From Alphaproteobacteria bacterium (GTDB lineage Bacteria > Pseudomonadota > Alphaproteobacteria > Rhizobiales > Xanthobacteraceae), in the NCBI GenBank assembly GCA_005884745.1, contig VAZU01000001.1:1-13641 (forward strand): 13,641 nucleotides of DNA. The letters run 5' to 3'. Position numbers and translations under genes: made by a program. Of this stretch, positions 1 through 6,995 are shown in pieces. How positions within the stretch are numbered: the first letter of the stretch is position 1; every line of letters starts with the position of its first letter. Below the pieces are notes generated by a model. That model saw nothing but the letters and a program-made list of their open reading frames with translations. It did not search any database and was not told where the DNA came from.

Positions 1-219
1 ACCGGTTACGAGACGCTGATCTACGACTGCATGATGGGCGATCCGACGTTGTTCCGGCGCGCAGACGAAATCGAATCCGGCTGGCGGGTGGTGCAGCCGA
101 TTCTCGACGCTTGGCGGGAGCGCAACGAAGGGCTGAGCTTCTACGAGGCGGGAAGCGACGGGCCGCAGGCCGCCGCCGAGCTGCTGTCGCGCAGCGGCCG
201 CGATTGGCGCGAGATCTAG
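1..219 (+). CDS. zwf: Glucose-6-phosphate 1-dehydrogenase, C-terminal end (partial)
   Basis: Only the last 72 residues are present; the gene runs in from before the window. The frame starts at base 1 and reads TGYETLIYDCMMGDPTLF, then RRADEIESGWRVVQPILDAW, which is the conserved C-terminal stretch of bacterial glucose-6-phosphate dehydrogenase (the family oxidises glucose 6-phosphate to 6-phosphogluconolactone with NAD(P)+). The active-site and coenzyme regions lie outside the window and cannot be checked. The stop TAG at 217-219 overlaps the ribosome binding site (TAGGAG) of the next gene, so it is the head of a tight operon with the HAD phosphatase, pgl and gntK. That pgl, the next enzyme of the pathway, lies downstream supports the call. 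Confidence 0.93.
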   Translation, partial: TGYETLIYDCMMGDPTLFRRADEIESGWRVVQPILDAWRERNEGLSFYEAGSDGPQAAAELLSRSGRDWREI

Positions 220-227
220 GAGCGGCG

Positions 228-1103
228 ATGCCTGCGCGACTGTCGCCGGCCGGGATCCGATTGCTGGTGTCGGATGTGGATGGGACGCTGGTCACTAACG
301 ACAAGCGATTGACGCCGGGCGCGCAGGCCGCGGCCCGTGCGGTGGAACAGGCCGGCATCGCCTTCACCGTCATCAGCAGCCGACCGGCGTTCGGGATGCG
401 CATGCTGGTCGAGCCGCTGCGGCTCAAGGCCCCGATTGCAGCCTTCAACGGCGGGCTGATCGTCCCGCCCGATCGTCTCGATCCGATCGAGGGCCATCCG
501 CTGCCGGCGGCAGTCGCGCGCCGCGCGATCGAGTTCCTGGCCGCGAGCGGCGTTGCGATCTGGCTCGATACCGAGACTGAGTGGCTGGTGCTCGATCGAT
601 CGGGCGCCTACGTCGACCACGAGATTCGCACGATTCAGACCATGCCGACGGTGACCGACCGGCTCGATCGGCCGGGCGTGATCGACCACGCCTATAAGAT
701 CGTCGGCGTCAGCACGGATTTCGAGCTTCTGGCCCGCTGCGAACGCGAGCTCGCGGCCGAGTTGGGCACGAGCGCGACCGTTGCCCGTTCGCAGCTTTAT
801 TATCTCGATGTGACGCATCCGCTCGCCAACAAGGGTCACGCGGTTGAGCAGCTTTCGCAGCGGCTCGACATCCCGGCATCGGCGATCGCCGCGATCGGCG
901 ACGGCCGCAACGACATGGCGATGTTTGCAGTCTCGGGGCTGGCGATCGCGATGGGCAACGCCGCGAAAGAGGTCCAGGAAGCCGCGGACTTCGTCAGCGC
1001 CAGCAACGAGGAGGACGGGTTCGCGGTCGCGGTGGAACGCTGGATCCTGCCGCGCGGTGCCGCGCGCGCGGTTGCGGGCTCCGCGCGCGAGGACTCGCTA
1101 TGA
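228..1103 (+). CDS. Cof-type HAD-superfamily sugar-phosphate phosphatase
   Basis: A 291-residue cytoplasmic hydrolase of the haloacid dehalogenase superfamily, Cof/type IIB branch. Motif I is DVDGTL with the nucleophile Asp16 and acid/base Asp18. Motif II is the serine of VISSRP, motif III the lysine of NKGHAV (Lys202), and motif IV GDGRNDMAMF (224-233) binds Mg2+. The length fits the family with its large C2-type cap between motifs II and III. Start: ATG at 228 is preceded by TAGGAG at 217-222; the open frame extends further upstream, but that would overlap zwf. It sits between zwf and pgl with an 8-base gap upstream and a 4-base ATGA overlap downstream, so it is co-transcribed with glucose-6-phosphate oxidation. 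Family members dephosphorylate sugar phosphates, pyridoxal phosphate or FMN; the substrate here is not predictable from sequence. Mannosyl-3-phosphoglycerate or sucrose phosphatase is a less likely alternative. Confidence 0.9.
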   Translation: MPARLSPAGIRLLVSDVDGTLVTNDKRLTPGAQAAARAVEQAGIAFTVISSRPAFGMRMLVEPLRLKAPIAAFNGGLIVPPDRLDPIEGHPLPAAVARRAIEFLAASGVAIWLDTETEWLVLDRSGAYVDHEIRTIQTMPTVTDRLDRPGVIDHAYKIVGVSTDFELLARCERELAAELGTSATVARSQLYYLDVTHPLANKGHAVEQLSQRLDIPASAIAAIGDGRNDMAMFAVSGLAIAMGNAAKEVQEAADFVSASNEEDGFAVAVERWILPRGAARAVAGSAREDSL

Positions 1104-1843
1104 GCGCGGCCCGAAGCGCGAAGGCGGCCGGCCCGCAGCTCCGCAGCTTCGAAAATCCCGAGGCGCTGGCGAGGGGTGTCGCCCAATGGTTGCTCGGTGC
1201 GGTCCGGGAACGCGGCGGCACCTGCGCGGTGTGCCTGTCGGGCGGATCGACGCCACGCCGTCTGTATGAAGTTCTGGCCGTGCCCCCGGTGGTGACCCGG
1301 TTTCCCTGGGACGACGCGCATTGGTTCTGGGGCGACGAGCGCTTCGTTCCGCCGGATCATCCCGACAGCAATTTCCGCATGGTCGACGAAGCGCTGCTCT
1401 CGGTCGCTCCGATTCCGCGCGAGAACATCCATCCGGTCCCGACCGAAGGCTTGTCCTTGGCGGACGCCGCGGCGGCCTATGCGGCCGTGCTGAAGAATTT
1501 CTACGGCGAGGATCGTTTGGATCCCTTGCGTCCGCTGTTCGACGTGACCTTGCTCGGGCTCGGCGAGGATGGACACACCGCGTCGCTGTTTCCCGGCGAT
1601 CCCGCGCTCGACGAGAATGAGCGCTGGGTGGTCGGGGTCGAGCGGCCGGGGAGCGAGCCGCGAATCACCCTGACCTATCCGGCGCTCGACAGCAGTCGCA
1701 CGGTCGCCTTCCTGGTCACCGGCGCGCGCAAGCGCGAGGTCCTCGCCCGCGCGCTCGCCGGAGATCCGCAATTGCCCGCCACCCGCATTCGCCCCATCGG
1801 CGATATCGTCTGGTTCGCCGACCGCGCCGCGGCGCCGGTATGA
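1100..1843 (+). CDS. pgl: 6-phosphogluconolactonase
   Basis: A 247-residue cytoplasmic enzyme that hydrolyses 6-phosphogluconolactone to 6-phosphogluconate, the second step after Zwf. Family signatures seen: LSGGSTPRRLYEVL (about 46-59, phosphate-binding loop), HWFWGDERFVPPDHPDSNFRM split over 74-94, and LLGLGEDGHTASLFPG (151-166), whose Asp-Gly-His is the hallmark of the DevB/SOL type. The length matches the family. The ATG at 1100 overlaps the HAD stop (ATGA) and has GAGGA seven bases upstream; its own stop overlaps the gntK start in the same way, which points to translational coupling along zwf-HAD-pgl-gntK. Nothing looks truncated or unusual. Confidence 0.96.
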   Translation: MSAARSAKAAGPQLRSFENPEALARGVAQWLLGAVRERGGTCAVCLSGGSTPRRLYEVLAVPPVVTRFPWDDAHWFWGDERFVPPDHPDSNFRMVDEALLSVAPIPRENIHPVPTEGLSLADAAAAYAAVLKNFYGEDRLDPLRPLFDVTLLGLGEDGHTASLFPGDPALDENERWVVGVERPGSEPRITLTYPALDSSRTVAFLVTGARKREVLARALAGDPQLPATRIRPIGDIVWFADRAAAPV

Positions 1844-2382
1844 ACGGGCAGCCTCCTCCGCCTGCCGTGATCGTAATCATGGGCGTTTCCGGATCGGGCA
1901 AGACCACCATCGCCAACGAGCTGGCCCGGCAGCTCGGCTGGGAATTCGAGGACGCCGACTGGTTTCATCCCCCGGCGAACGTCGAAAAGATGCACAGCGG
2001 CGTGCCTTTGACCGACGAGGATCGCCGGCCGTGGCTTGACGCCATCGCGCGCTGGATCGATGAGACCCGCGGCGCCGGCCGGCACGGCGTCGTCACCTGC
2101 TCGGCCTTGAAGCGGCGCTACCGCGCCATCCTGATCGGCGACCGGCCGGACGTGCGCCTGGTCTATCTCAAGGGCGACGCATCGCTGATCGCCCGCCGCA
2201 TTGCCACGCGGCACGAGCATTTCATGCCCGCGAGCCTGCTCGCCAGCCAGTTCGAGGCGCTCGAGGAGCCCGGCCCCGACGAGCATCCCATCATTGTTTC
2301 GATCGAGCCGAGCCCGCGCGAGATCGTCGCGCGCATCATCGCGGCGTTGGGGCTGCCCACGAACAATACGCTGATGCGTTGA
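1840..2382 (+). CDS. gntK: Gluconokinase (GntK type)
   Basis: A 180-residue P-loop kinase that phosphorylates D-gluconate to 6-phosphogluconate with ATP. Seen: Walker A GVSGSGKTT at about 15-23, the family block DADWFHPPANVEKM followed by PLTDEDRRPWL, then CSALKRRYR and HFMPASLLASQFEALEEP. These are the standard landmarks of thermoresistant/thermosensitive gluconokinases, and the length is typical. The start ATG overlaps the pgl stop (ATGA); no strong Shine-Dalgarno is visible, which fits translational coupling. As the last gene of the operon it gives a second entry to 6-phosphogluconate beside Zwf/Pgl, from where the pool goes to the Entner-Doudoroff or pentose phosphate route; neither edd nor gnd is in the window. 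No T-rich terminator hairpin was found after it. Confidence 0.95.
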   Translation: MNGQPPPPAVIVIMGVSGSGKTTIANELARQLGWEFEDADWFHPPANVEKMHSGVPLTDEDRRPWLDAIARWIDETRGAGRHGVVTCSALKRRYRAILIGDRPDVRLVYLKGDASLIARRIATRHEHFMPASLLASQFEALEEPGPDEHPIIVSIEPSPREIVARIIAALGLPTNNTLMR

Positions 2383-2409
2383 CACAGATATGCCAGGGCG
2401 CAGAACTTG

Positions 2410-2437
2410 TTGACTTTTAGTATCGCAGCATGATACT
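2410..2437 (+). promoter_or_regulatory. Promoter of the higBA pair
   Basis: TTGACT at 2410-2415 is a good -35 and GATACT at 2432-2437 (four of six to TATAAT) a plausible -10, with a 16-base spacer. Transcription would start near 2444, about 17 bases ahead of the higB ATG. The right arm of the inverted repeat described separately covers the -10, as expected for an autoregulated toxin-antitoxin promoter. Confidence 0.6.
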
Positions 2438-2439
2438 AA
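2417..2439. promoter_or_regulatory. Inverted repeat, likely HigA operator
   Basis: TTAGTATC, seven bases, then GATACTAA: a perfect 8+8 base inverted repeat that fills the spacer and the -10 of the promoter just before higB. HigA antitoxins of this family bind such palindromes through their helix-turn-helix domain and repress their own operon. The repeat is seen directly; the binding protein is inferred from position. Confidence 0.6.
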
Positions 2440-2460
2440 CTGGATCGCAGCCCCTCGATT

Positions 2461-2745
2461 ATGATCCGAAGCTTCAGAGGAAAATGGGCCGAGTTGATCC
2501 TCTCCGGTCGTCAAGTGCCAAAAGGATTCCCTCGCGATGTGGCGAAGATCGCTCGCCGCAAGCTTGTTCAATTGAACAACGCTGCCCAGCTCAGAGATCT
2601 AGCCGCTCTACCCGGCAATCGCCTTGAACCTTTGAGAGTCGGCCTTGCCGGGAAACATTCTATTCGGGTCAACGACCAGTGGCGGATCGATTTTCATTGG
2701 TCGCGCGAGGGCCCGGAGGAAGTCGAAATTACCGATTATCACTAG
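2461..2745 (+). CDS. higB: HigB-like toxin of the RelE/ParE superfamily
   Basis: A 94-residue toxin. The N-terminal MIRSFRGKWAELI, the middle block ARRKLVQLNNA, then PGNRLEPLRVG, the core GKHSIRVNDQWRIDF and the end PEEVEITDYH match the HigB group that is paired with a downstream HTH antitoxin. Family members act as ribosome-dependent mRNA endonucleases; the Arg/His-rich core (HSIRVNDQWRI) is the part that carries catalytic basic residues. The ATG at 2461 is the family start; a weak purine stretch only precedes it, so leader-short translation is possible. Toxin first, antitoxin second (32 bases apart) is the usual order for higBA. The promoter and palindrome upstream support an autonomous operon inserted between the sugar operon and msrB. 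Base composition is lower in GC than the flanking genes, which fits horizontal gain. Confidence 0.88.
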   Translation: MIRSFRGKWAELILSGRQVPKGFPRDVAKIARRKLVQLNNAAQLRDLAALPGNRLEPLRVGLAGKHSIRVNDQWRIDFHWSREGPEEVEITDYH

Positions 2746-2776
2746 GAGACGGCGCGGTCCTGTGAGAGGAAGAACC

Positions 2777-3073
2777 ATGGTGAAAAAACTGCCGCCCGTT
2801 CATCCGGGCGAAGTGCTGCGGGAGGACTTTTTGCGGCCCATGAAGCTGACTGCTTACGCGGTGGCAAAAGCAGTCGGCGTTCCGCGGACTCGAATCGAGC
2901 GGCTCGTGCGTGAGGAGACGCCGGTGACGGCCGACACTGCGTTACGGCTTGCGCGCTACTTCGGGACGACGGCGTCGTTCTGGATGGGTCTTCAGGCACA
3001 GTATGATCTCGAGCGTGCGGTCGACGACCTCGGTAAGAAGTTAAAGCGCATCGAGCCGCTGCGCGCGGCGTGA
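2777..3073 (+). CDS. higA: HigA-like antitoxin, XRE/HTH family
   Basis: A 98-residue DNA-binding antitoxin. It starts MVKKLPPVHPGEVLREDFL, the hallmark opening of the VapI/HigA family, then a helix-turn-helix at about 28-60 (LTAYAVAKAVGVPRTRIERL), PVTADTALRLARYFGTTASFW and the terminal helix MGLQAQYDLERA. The ATG at 2777 is preceded by GAGAGGA with normal spacing; the longer frame from 2645 would overlap higB and lacks this match, so the short form is chosen. Expected role: bind and inactivate HigB and repress the pair through the palindrome upstream. It looks intact. It is only distantly similar to the broken antitoxin immediately downstream. Confidence 0.9.
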   Translation: MVKKLPPVHPGEVLREDFLRPMKLTAYAVAKAVGVPRTRIERLVREETPVTADTALRLARYFGTTASFWMGLQAQYDLERAVDDLGKKLKRIEPLRAA

Positions 3074-3112
3074 GCCTATCGCGAGAACTACGACGTCCTC
3101 GAGGAACGGGAG

Positions 3113-3408
3113 GTGCGATTCGAACCGTCCCCCGGTTTATCCCGGGGAGCTTCTTCGCGAGGATGTTTTGCAAGCGCTGAGGCGGCCGATATGGATTGCC
3201 AGGGATCTCAGGGTGGCACGGCAGCTGCTCCACCGCATCCTTGCCGAAAAAGCTCCGGTCACTCCTGCTATGGCGCTTCGGCTCGGCAAGTTCTGCGGCA
3301 ACGGTCCCGATCTGTGGCTGCGGGCAGCAGGCCTATGACCTTTGGCGTTCCCAAAAGGCATTACAGAAGGAATTGAACAAAATTCTTGCGGCAAACGCGG
3401 CTGCTTAA
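3113..3408 (+). pseudogene. Decayed second HigA-type antitoxin gene
   Basis: Starting 40 bases after higA, the frame beginning at 3126 reads RPPVYPGELLREDVLQAL, later VARQLLHRILAEKAPVTP, AMALRLGKFCGNGPDLWLR, and then stops after AAGL at 3334-3336. One frame over, from 3325, the expected tail follows: QQAYDLWRSQKALQKELNKI, ending at TAA 3406-3408. The family normally has one codon between WLR and QQAYDLW; here only one base (3324) is left, so two bases were lost (or one gained). No ATG/GTG/TTG is in frame before the PPVYPGE motif; the GTG at 3113, which follows GGGAGG closely, is in another frame, so the start is also gone. The helix-turn-helix region seems one residue short. No toxin partner is visible. 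It is a different HigA subfamily from the intact neighbour. Boundaries are approximate. Confidence 0.75.
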
Positions 3409-3503
3409 GCGCGCTGGAAACGCCCCGATCAGACCCTGCCCGGCGAAACCGGGACAGGCGTCTACTCACCGTACGGCTACTTTCGCACCCACTGCAGAGC
3501 GAT

Positions 3504-3509
3504 TATATT
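3504..3509 (+). promoter_or_regulatory. Possible -10 element of msrB
   Basis: TATATT 22 bases before the msrB start codon resembles a -10 box. The matching -35 position (3481-3486, TTTCGC) is poor, so this is a weak candidate only. Confidence 0.25.
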
Positions 3510-3530
3510 GTCGTGCAGGCGAGGAATCGC

Positions 3531-4019
3531 ATGACCAGCCGTCGTCACGTCGTTCTCGGTGGAATAGCCTCCCTTCTGGGGCCGGGACTCTCGGAGAGTG
3601 CCATGTCCGCTGCGTCGCAGGAAACGTTCGAGATCGTCAAATCCGACGAGCAATGGCGTCGCCAGCTGAGCAAGGAGCAATACGCCGTGCTTCGTGAGCA
3701 CGGCACCGAGCGCGCCGGAACGAGCCCGCTCGACAAGGAATATCGGCCCGGCACCTACCTGTGCGCCGCATGCGATCTGCCGCTGTACTCCTCGAATACC
3801 AAGTTCGACAGCGGGACCGGCTGGCCGAGCTTCTGGGCGCCGATCGAGGGGGCAATCGGGACATCCGAGGACCGCAGCTTCTTGTTCCTGGTGCGCACCG
3901 AGGTGCATTGCCGGCGCTGCGGCGGGCACCTCGGCCACGTGTTCAACGACGGCCCGCAGCCAACCGGGCTGCGCTATTGCATGAACGGCGCCGCGCTCAA
4001 GTTCGTGCCTGCCTCCTGA
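3531..4019 (+). CDS. msrB: Peptide-methionine (R)-S-oxide reductase, Tat-exported
   Basis: A 162-residue MsrB that reduces methionine-R-sulfoxide in proteins. The N-terminus MTSRRHVVLGGIASLLG has a twin-arginine pair followed by a hydrophobic stretch, so it is probably a periplasmic, Tat-exported form; the mature domain begins near ETFEIVKSDEQW. Seen: SGTGWPSFW (94-102), two zinc pairs Cys78/Cys81 and Cys127/Cys130, HLGHVFNDGP, and the catalytic Cys150 in RYCMNGAALKF (the family usually has RYC-I/V-NSASL, so Gly-Ala here is a small variation). No MsrA domain is fused. Start: ATG at 3531 follows GAGGAA with good spacing; upstream in-frame sequence overlaps the pseudogene and has no family match. 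It stands alone, convergent with the ABC binding protein 31 bases away. Confidence 0.95.
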   Translation: MTSRRHVVLGGIASLLGPGLSESAMSAASQETFEIVKSDEQWRRQLSKEQYAVLREHGTERAGTSPLDKEYRPGTYLCAACDLPLYSSNTKFDSGTGWPSFWAPIEGAIGTSEDRSFLFLVRTEVHCRRCGGHLGHVFNDGPQPTGLRYCMNGAALKFVPAS

Positions 4020-4050
4020 ACGAGCCCTAGGGCAAGCAGACCGTCGGGTT

Positions 4051-5028
4051 TCACTCGACCACCTCATCGGCCAGGGCGAGCAGCGTCGGCGGGACCTCGA
4101 GGCCGAGCGCCTTGGCGGTCTTCAGGTTGAGGACGAAGCGAAAACGCGTCGGCTGCTCGAACGGCAGTTCCGCGGGCTTGGCCCCTTTGAGAATGCGATC
4201 CGCCAGGGCGGCCACGCGTGCAAAACTTTCGCTCTGGTCCGGACCGTAAGACATTAAGCCGCCATCGCGGACGTATCGGTCGTCCTCATAGATAGCCGGC
4301 AGCCGATGCGCCGCGGCGAACTCGAACACCCGCTTGCGATTGAGAATGGTGAGCGCGTCGCTGACCATGAGAATCGCATCCGGCACGTCACGATTCATGG
4401 CCGCGAACGCCTGGTCGAAATCGTTGGGCTCGCGCACGCCAAGCGCCTGCACGCTGATGCCGAGCGCTTGCGCACCGGTTTCCGACGCCCGATAGCGCAG
4501 CGTCATCCCCAGATCGTCGGCGTTCCACAGCATCGCTACTTTGCGCAGCCGCGGCGCGATCTGCTTGAGCAGCTCCATCCGCTTGGGCGTGACTTCCGCC
4601 GATACGTCCGAAATGCCCGTGAGGTTGCCGCCCGGCCGCGCGAGGCTTGCTACCAGCCCGGTGCCGACCGGATCGCCTGCCCCAAATACCACCACCGGAA
4701 CGCTCGTCCCCTGCTTGGCGGCGAGTGCCGTGGGATAGCCGAGAGTGACAATGAGATCGACCTTGCTCGCGACTAATTCCTCCACGAGGCGCGGCAGGCG
4801 GTCCGTGTGCGCTTCTGCGCCACGGCGCTCGAATACCAAATTCCTACCAAGCTCATAACTGTGCTCGGTGAGCCCGCGAATCAGCGCGGTCCCTTGCGGA
4901 CTGTTCTCGGCAATCGGCGCCCCGGAGCTGAGCAATCCGATGCGGTAGACCGGACCCTGGGCAGCGACGACGCGCGGCCAAGCGATCGCCACGCCGCCAA
5001 GCAGAGCCATGAAATCTCGCCGCCGCAT
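4051..5028 (-). CDS. ABC transporter substrate-binding protein (ABC_sub_bind family), solitary
   Basis: A 325-residue periplasmic solute-binding protein of the PF04392/COG2984 type. The start MRRRDFMALLGGVAIAWPRV followed by VAAQ is a Tat-like signal with cleavage near Ala-Ala-Gln. Family landmarks: YRIGLLSSGAP, RGLTEHSYELGRNLVFERRG, VDLIVTLGYPTALAAKQ, VVFGAGDPVGTGLVASLARP, GGNLTGISDVSAEVTPKRME and YEDDRYVRDGGLMSYGPD. The ending LKTAKALGLEVPPTLLALAD is typical. GAGGTGAT lies upstream of the ATG with normal spacing. The permease and ATPase that usually accompany such proteins are absent in the window. Hyphomicrobiales genomes carry many lone paralogues of this kind; the ligand is unknown (relatives are linked to aromatic or amino-acid-like compounds). 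Confidence 0.92.
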   Translation of the reverse strand: MRRRDFMALLGGVAIAWPRVVAAQGPVYRIGLLSSGAPIAENSPQGTALIRGLTEHSYELGRNLVFERRGAEAHTDRLPRLVEELVASKVDLIVTLGYPTALAAKQGTSVPVVVFGAGDPVGTGLVASLARPGGNLTGISDVSAEVTPKRMELLKQIAPRLRKVAMLWNADDLGMTLRYRASETGAQALGISVQALGVREPNDFDQAFAAMNRDVPDAILMVSDALTILNRKRVFEFAAAHRLPAIYEDDRYVRDGGLMSYGPDQSESFARVAALADRILKGAKPAELPFEQPTRFRFVLNLKTAKALGLEVPPTLLALADEVVE

Positions 5029-5508
5029 CCGATCACCTCATCGGCACTGGACCAACGCCCCCTCCAATCAAGTACCCTCCATCGTACCATGCGCCTGCAG
5101 GGGCTACCACTGCGGCGCGGCGCCGTGGGGCCATTGGACAGGACGGCTCGGCTTGGCTAGATCGGGTTCGCCGGGATTTTGGAGAGCGCCTTTCTTGCCG
5201 CACACGCTTGCCTCGCTGGTTGCCGCGCATCGTGCGGATAGGAGCGCGGTTGCGGACACCATTGCGCGATGCTTTGCCGGCATCCGTGATGAAGAAATAG
5301 GCAGCCGGACGCGGATTACGACGCCTCGGCGTCCGCAATGTCCGCAGTATGAAGCAAAGCCTAATAAGCTGAGATCGCTTGCCAATCCGATCCGGATGGT
5401 CGGCACTTGCCGCCGATTTCTGCTGGCATGCGCCTTGCTCGAATAGGTGAGCGCGGCCGGAATTTTTGCTAAGCTTGCAAAGGAAAGGAGCGATCGAGCC
5501 GTATCGCA
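5029..5508. other. Gene-free 480-base divergent intergenic region
   Basis: No open frame here has a family match, a ribosome binding site and plausible codon use together; the frames present on both strands look like chance frames in GC-rich DNA. The region must hold the promoters of the divergent binding protein and ATP-grasp operon, but I see no convincing -35/-10 pair. One hairpin-forming segment is listed separately (5306-5335). It may contain decayed sequence. Confidence 0.5.
5306..5335. repeat. Inverted repeat with two alternative pairings
   Basis: CGGACGC at 5306-5312 pairs perfectly with GCGTCCG at 5329-5335, while GACGCC (5320-5325) pairs with GGCGTC (5328-5333) around a two-base loop. 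The two stems are mutually exclusive. No T-run follows. Could be a transcript end, an operator or chance. Confidence 0.35.
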
Positions 5509-6990
5509 ATGGCGAATGTGATGACAGCAAGTCTCGGCGGTGCGGCTCTGTTCGTGAAACCGCCGCTGTCGGCGCCTGCCGCATTCGATGAGATGCGGGG
5601 AGGCGACGGGGCGGTGCGTCCGGCCTATGCCGAGCTCGCCAGCTGGCTCGACGGCATTTCCCCGGAGGGGCTGCTCCAGCGCCGGCGCGAGGCCGAGCTG
5701 CTGTTCCGGCGCATCGGCATCACCTTCGCGGTTCACGGCGAGGCCGAGGCGCAGGAACGCCTGATCCCGTTCGATGTCGTCCCGCGGATCCTATCCGGCG
5801 CGGAATGGGGCATGCTTGCCCGCGGGCTGGAGCAGCGCGTGCGCGCGCTCAACCTGTTCCTCAAGGACGTCTATTCGCAGCGGGAGATCCTGCGCGCCGG
5901 AATCGTCCCGGAGGATTTGATCTTCCGCAATCCGCTGTTTCGCCCGGAGATGAACGGCCAAAAAGTGCCGCACGATCTCTACGTGCTCATCGCCGGGATC
6001 GATATCGTCCGGGTCGACGCCGAAACGTTTTACGTGCTCGAGGACAATGCCCGCACCCCGTCCGGCGTCTCCTACATGCTGGAGAACCGCGAGATCATGC
6101 TCCGCCTGTTTCCGGATCTGTTCTCCCGGCACCGGGTCGCGCCGGTCGAGAATTATCCGGACGAGCTCTTGGCCACGCTGAAATCGGTGGCGCCGGCGAG
6201 CGCCTCGCGCGACCCCACGGTAGTGCTGCTCACCCCCGGCGTATTCAATTCGGCCTATTACGAGCATTCGTTCCTGGCCGACAAGCTCGGCGTCGAGCTG
6301 GTCGAGGGGCGTGATCTTCTGGTCCGGGACGAGGTCGTGTTCATGCGCACGACCGAGGGCCTCAAGCGCGTCGACGTCGTCTACCGGCGCGTCGACGACG
6401 ATTTCCTCGATCCGCTGGCGTTCCGCCCCGACTCGCTGCTCGGCGTGCCCGGGCTGATGTCCGCCTATGCGGCCGGCAACGTCACCCTCGCCAACGCGGT
6501 CGGAACCGGCATCGCCGACGACAAGGCGGTGTACAGCTACATGCCGCAGATCCTGAAGTTCTATCTCGGCGAAGCGCCGATCCTGCACAACGTGCCGACC
6601 TATTGTTGCCGCGACGTCGAGGATCTCGCCTATGTGCTCGATCATCTTCCCGAGCTGGTGGTCAAGGAGGTGCACGGGTCCGGCGGCTACGGCATGATGA
6701 TCGGGCCGAAAGCCGACCGCGAGACGCTTGCCGCCTTCCGCGCCAAGCTCGAGCGCCAGCCGCACGGTTTCATCGCCCAGCCGACGCTCGCGCTCTCGAC
6801 CTGTCCGACCTGCGTGGAAGACGGATTGGCGCCCCGCCACGTCGACCTGCGCCCGTTCGTGCTCATGGGGCGCGATCGGGTCCGCATCGTGCCCGGCGGG
6901 CTCACCCGCGTGGCGCTCGGGCCGGGCTCGCTGGTCGTCAATTCGAGCCAGGGCGGCGGCACCAAGGATACCTGGGTGCTGGACGGATAG
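5509..6990 (+). CDS. Circularly permuted ATP-grasp protein (COG2308)
   Basis: A 493-residue member of the circularly permuted ATP-grasp type 2 family (formerly DUF404/DUF407). Landmarks in order: GISPEGLLQRRREAELLFRR, ITFAVHG, IPFDVVPRI, LNLFLKDVYSQREIL, YVLEDNARTPSGVSYMLENR, LLTPGVFNSAYYEHSFLADK, LVEGRDLLV, then the glycine-rich nucleotide-binding segment VVKEVHGSGGYGMMIGP, and LRPFVLMG near the end. ATP-grasp enzymes join a carboxylate to an amine using ATP; this family is predicted from gene context to make peptide or amide bonds, but no substrate is known to me. Start: ATG 5509; AAGGAG lies 18 bases upstream, somewhat far, and an in-frame ATG at 5521 is the alternative. It is the first gene of the four-gene Anbu cluster; five bases separate its stop from the alpha-E gene. 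Confidence 0.93.
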   Translation: MANVMTASLGGAALFVKPPLSAPAAFDEMRGGDGAVRPAYAELASWLDGISPEGLLQRRREAELLFRRIGITFAVHGEAEAQERLIPFDVVPRILSGAEWGMLARGLEQRVRALNLFLKDVYSQREILRAGIVPEDLIFRNPLFRPEMNGQKVPHDLYVLIAGIDIVRVDAETFYVLEDNARTPSGVSYMLENREIMLRLFPDLFSRHRVAPVENYPDELLATLKSVAPASASRDPTVVLLTPGVFNSAYYEHSFLADKLGVELVEGRDLLVRDEVVFMRTTEGLKRVDVVYRRVDDDFLDPLAFRPDSLLGVPGLMSAYAAGNVTLANAVGTGIADDKAVYSYMPQILKFYLGEAPILHNVPTYCCRDVEDLAYVLDHLPELVVKEVHGSGGYGMMIGPKADRETLAAFRAKLERQPHGFIAQPTLALSTCPTCVEDGLAPRHVDLRPFVLMGRDRVRIVPGGLTRVALGPGSLVVNSSQGGGTKDTWVLDG

Positions 6991-6995
6991 GCCGC

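Noticed and set aside
3075..3112. Frame reading AYRENYDVLEERE between higA and the broken antitoxin
   Set aside because: Looks coding-like but is only 13 residues, has no start and I could not assign it to a family; it may be a scrap of the decayed antitoxin operon.
5104..5736. Long minus-strand open frame covering the intergenic region and the start of the ATP-grasp gene
   Set aside because: It overlaps the well-supported ATP-grasp start antisense, has no family resemblance and is rich in Arg/Ser as frames in GC-rich DNA are by chance.
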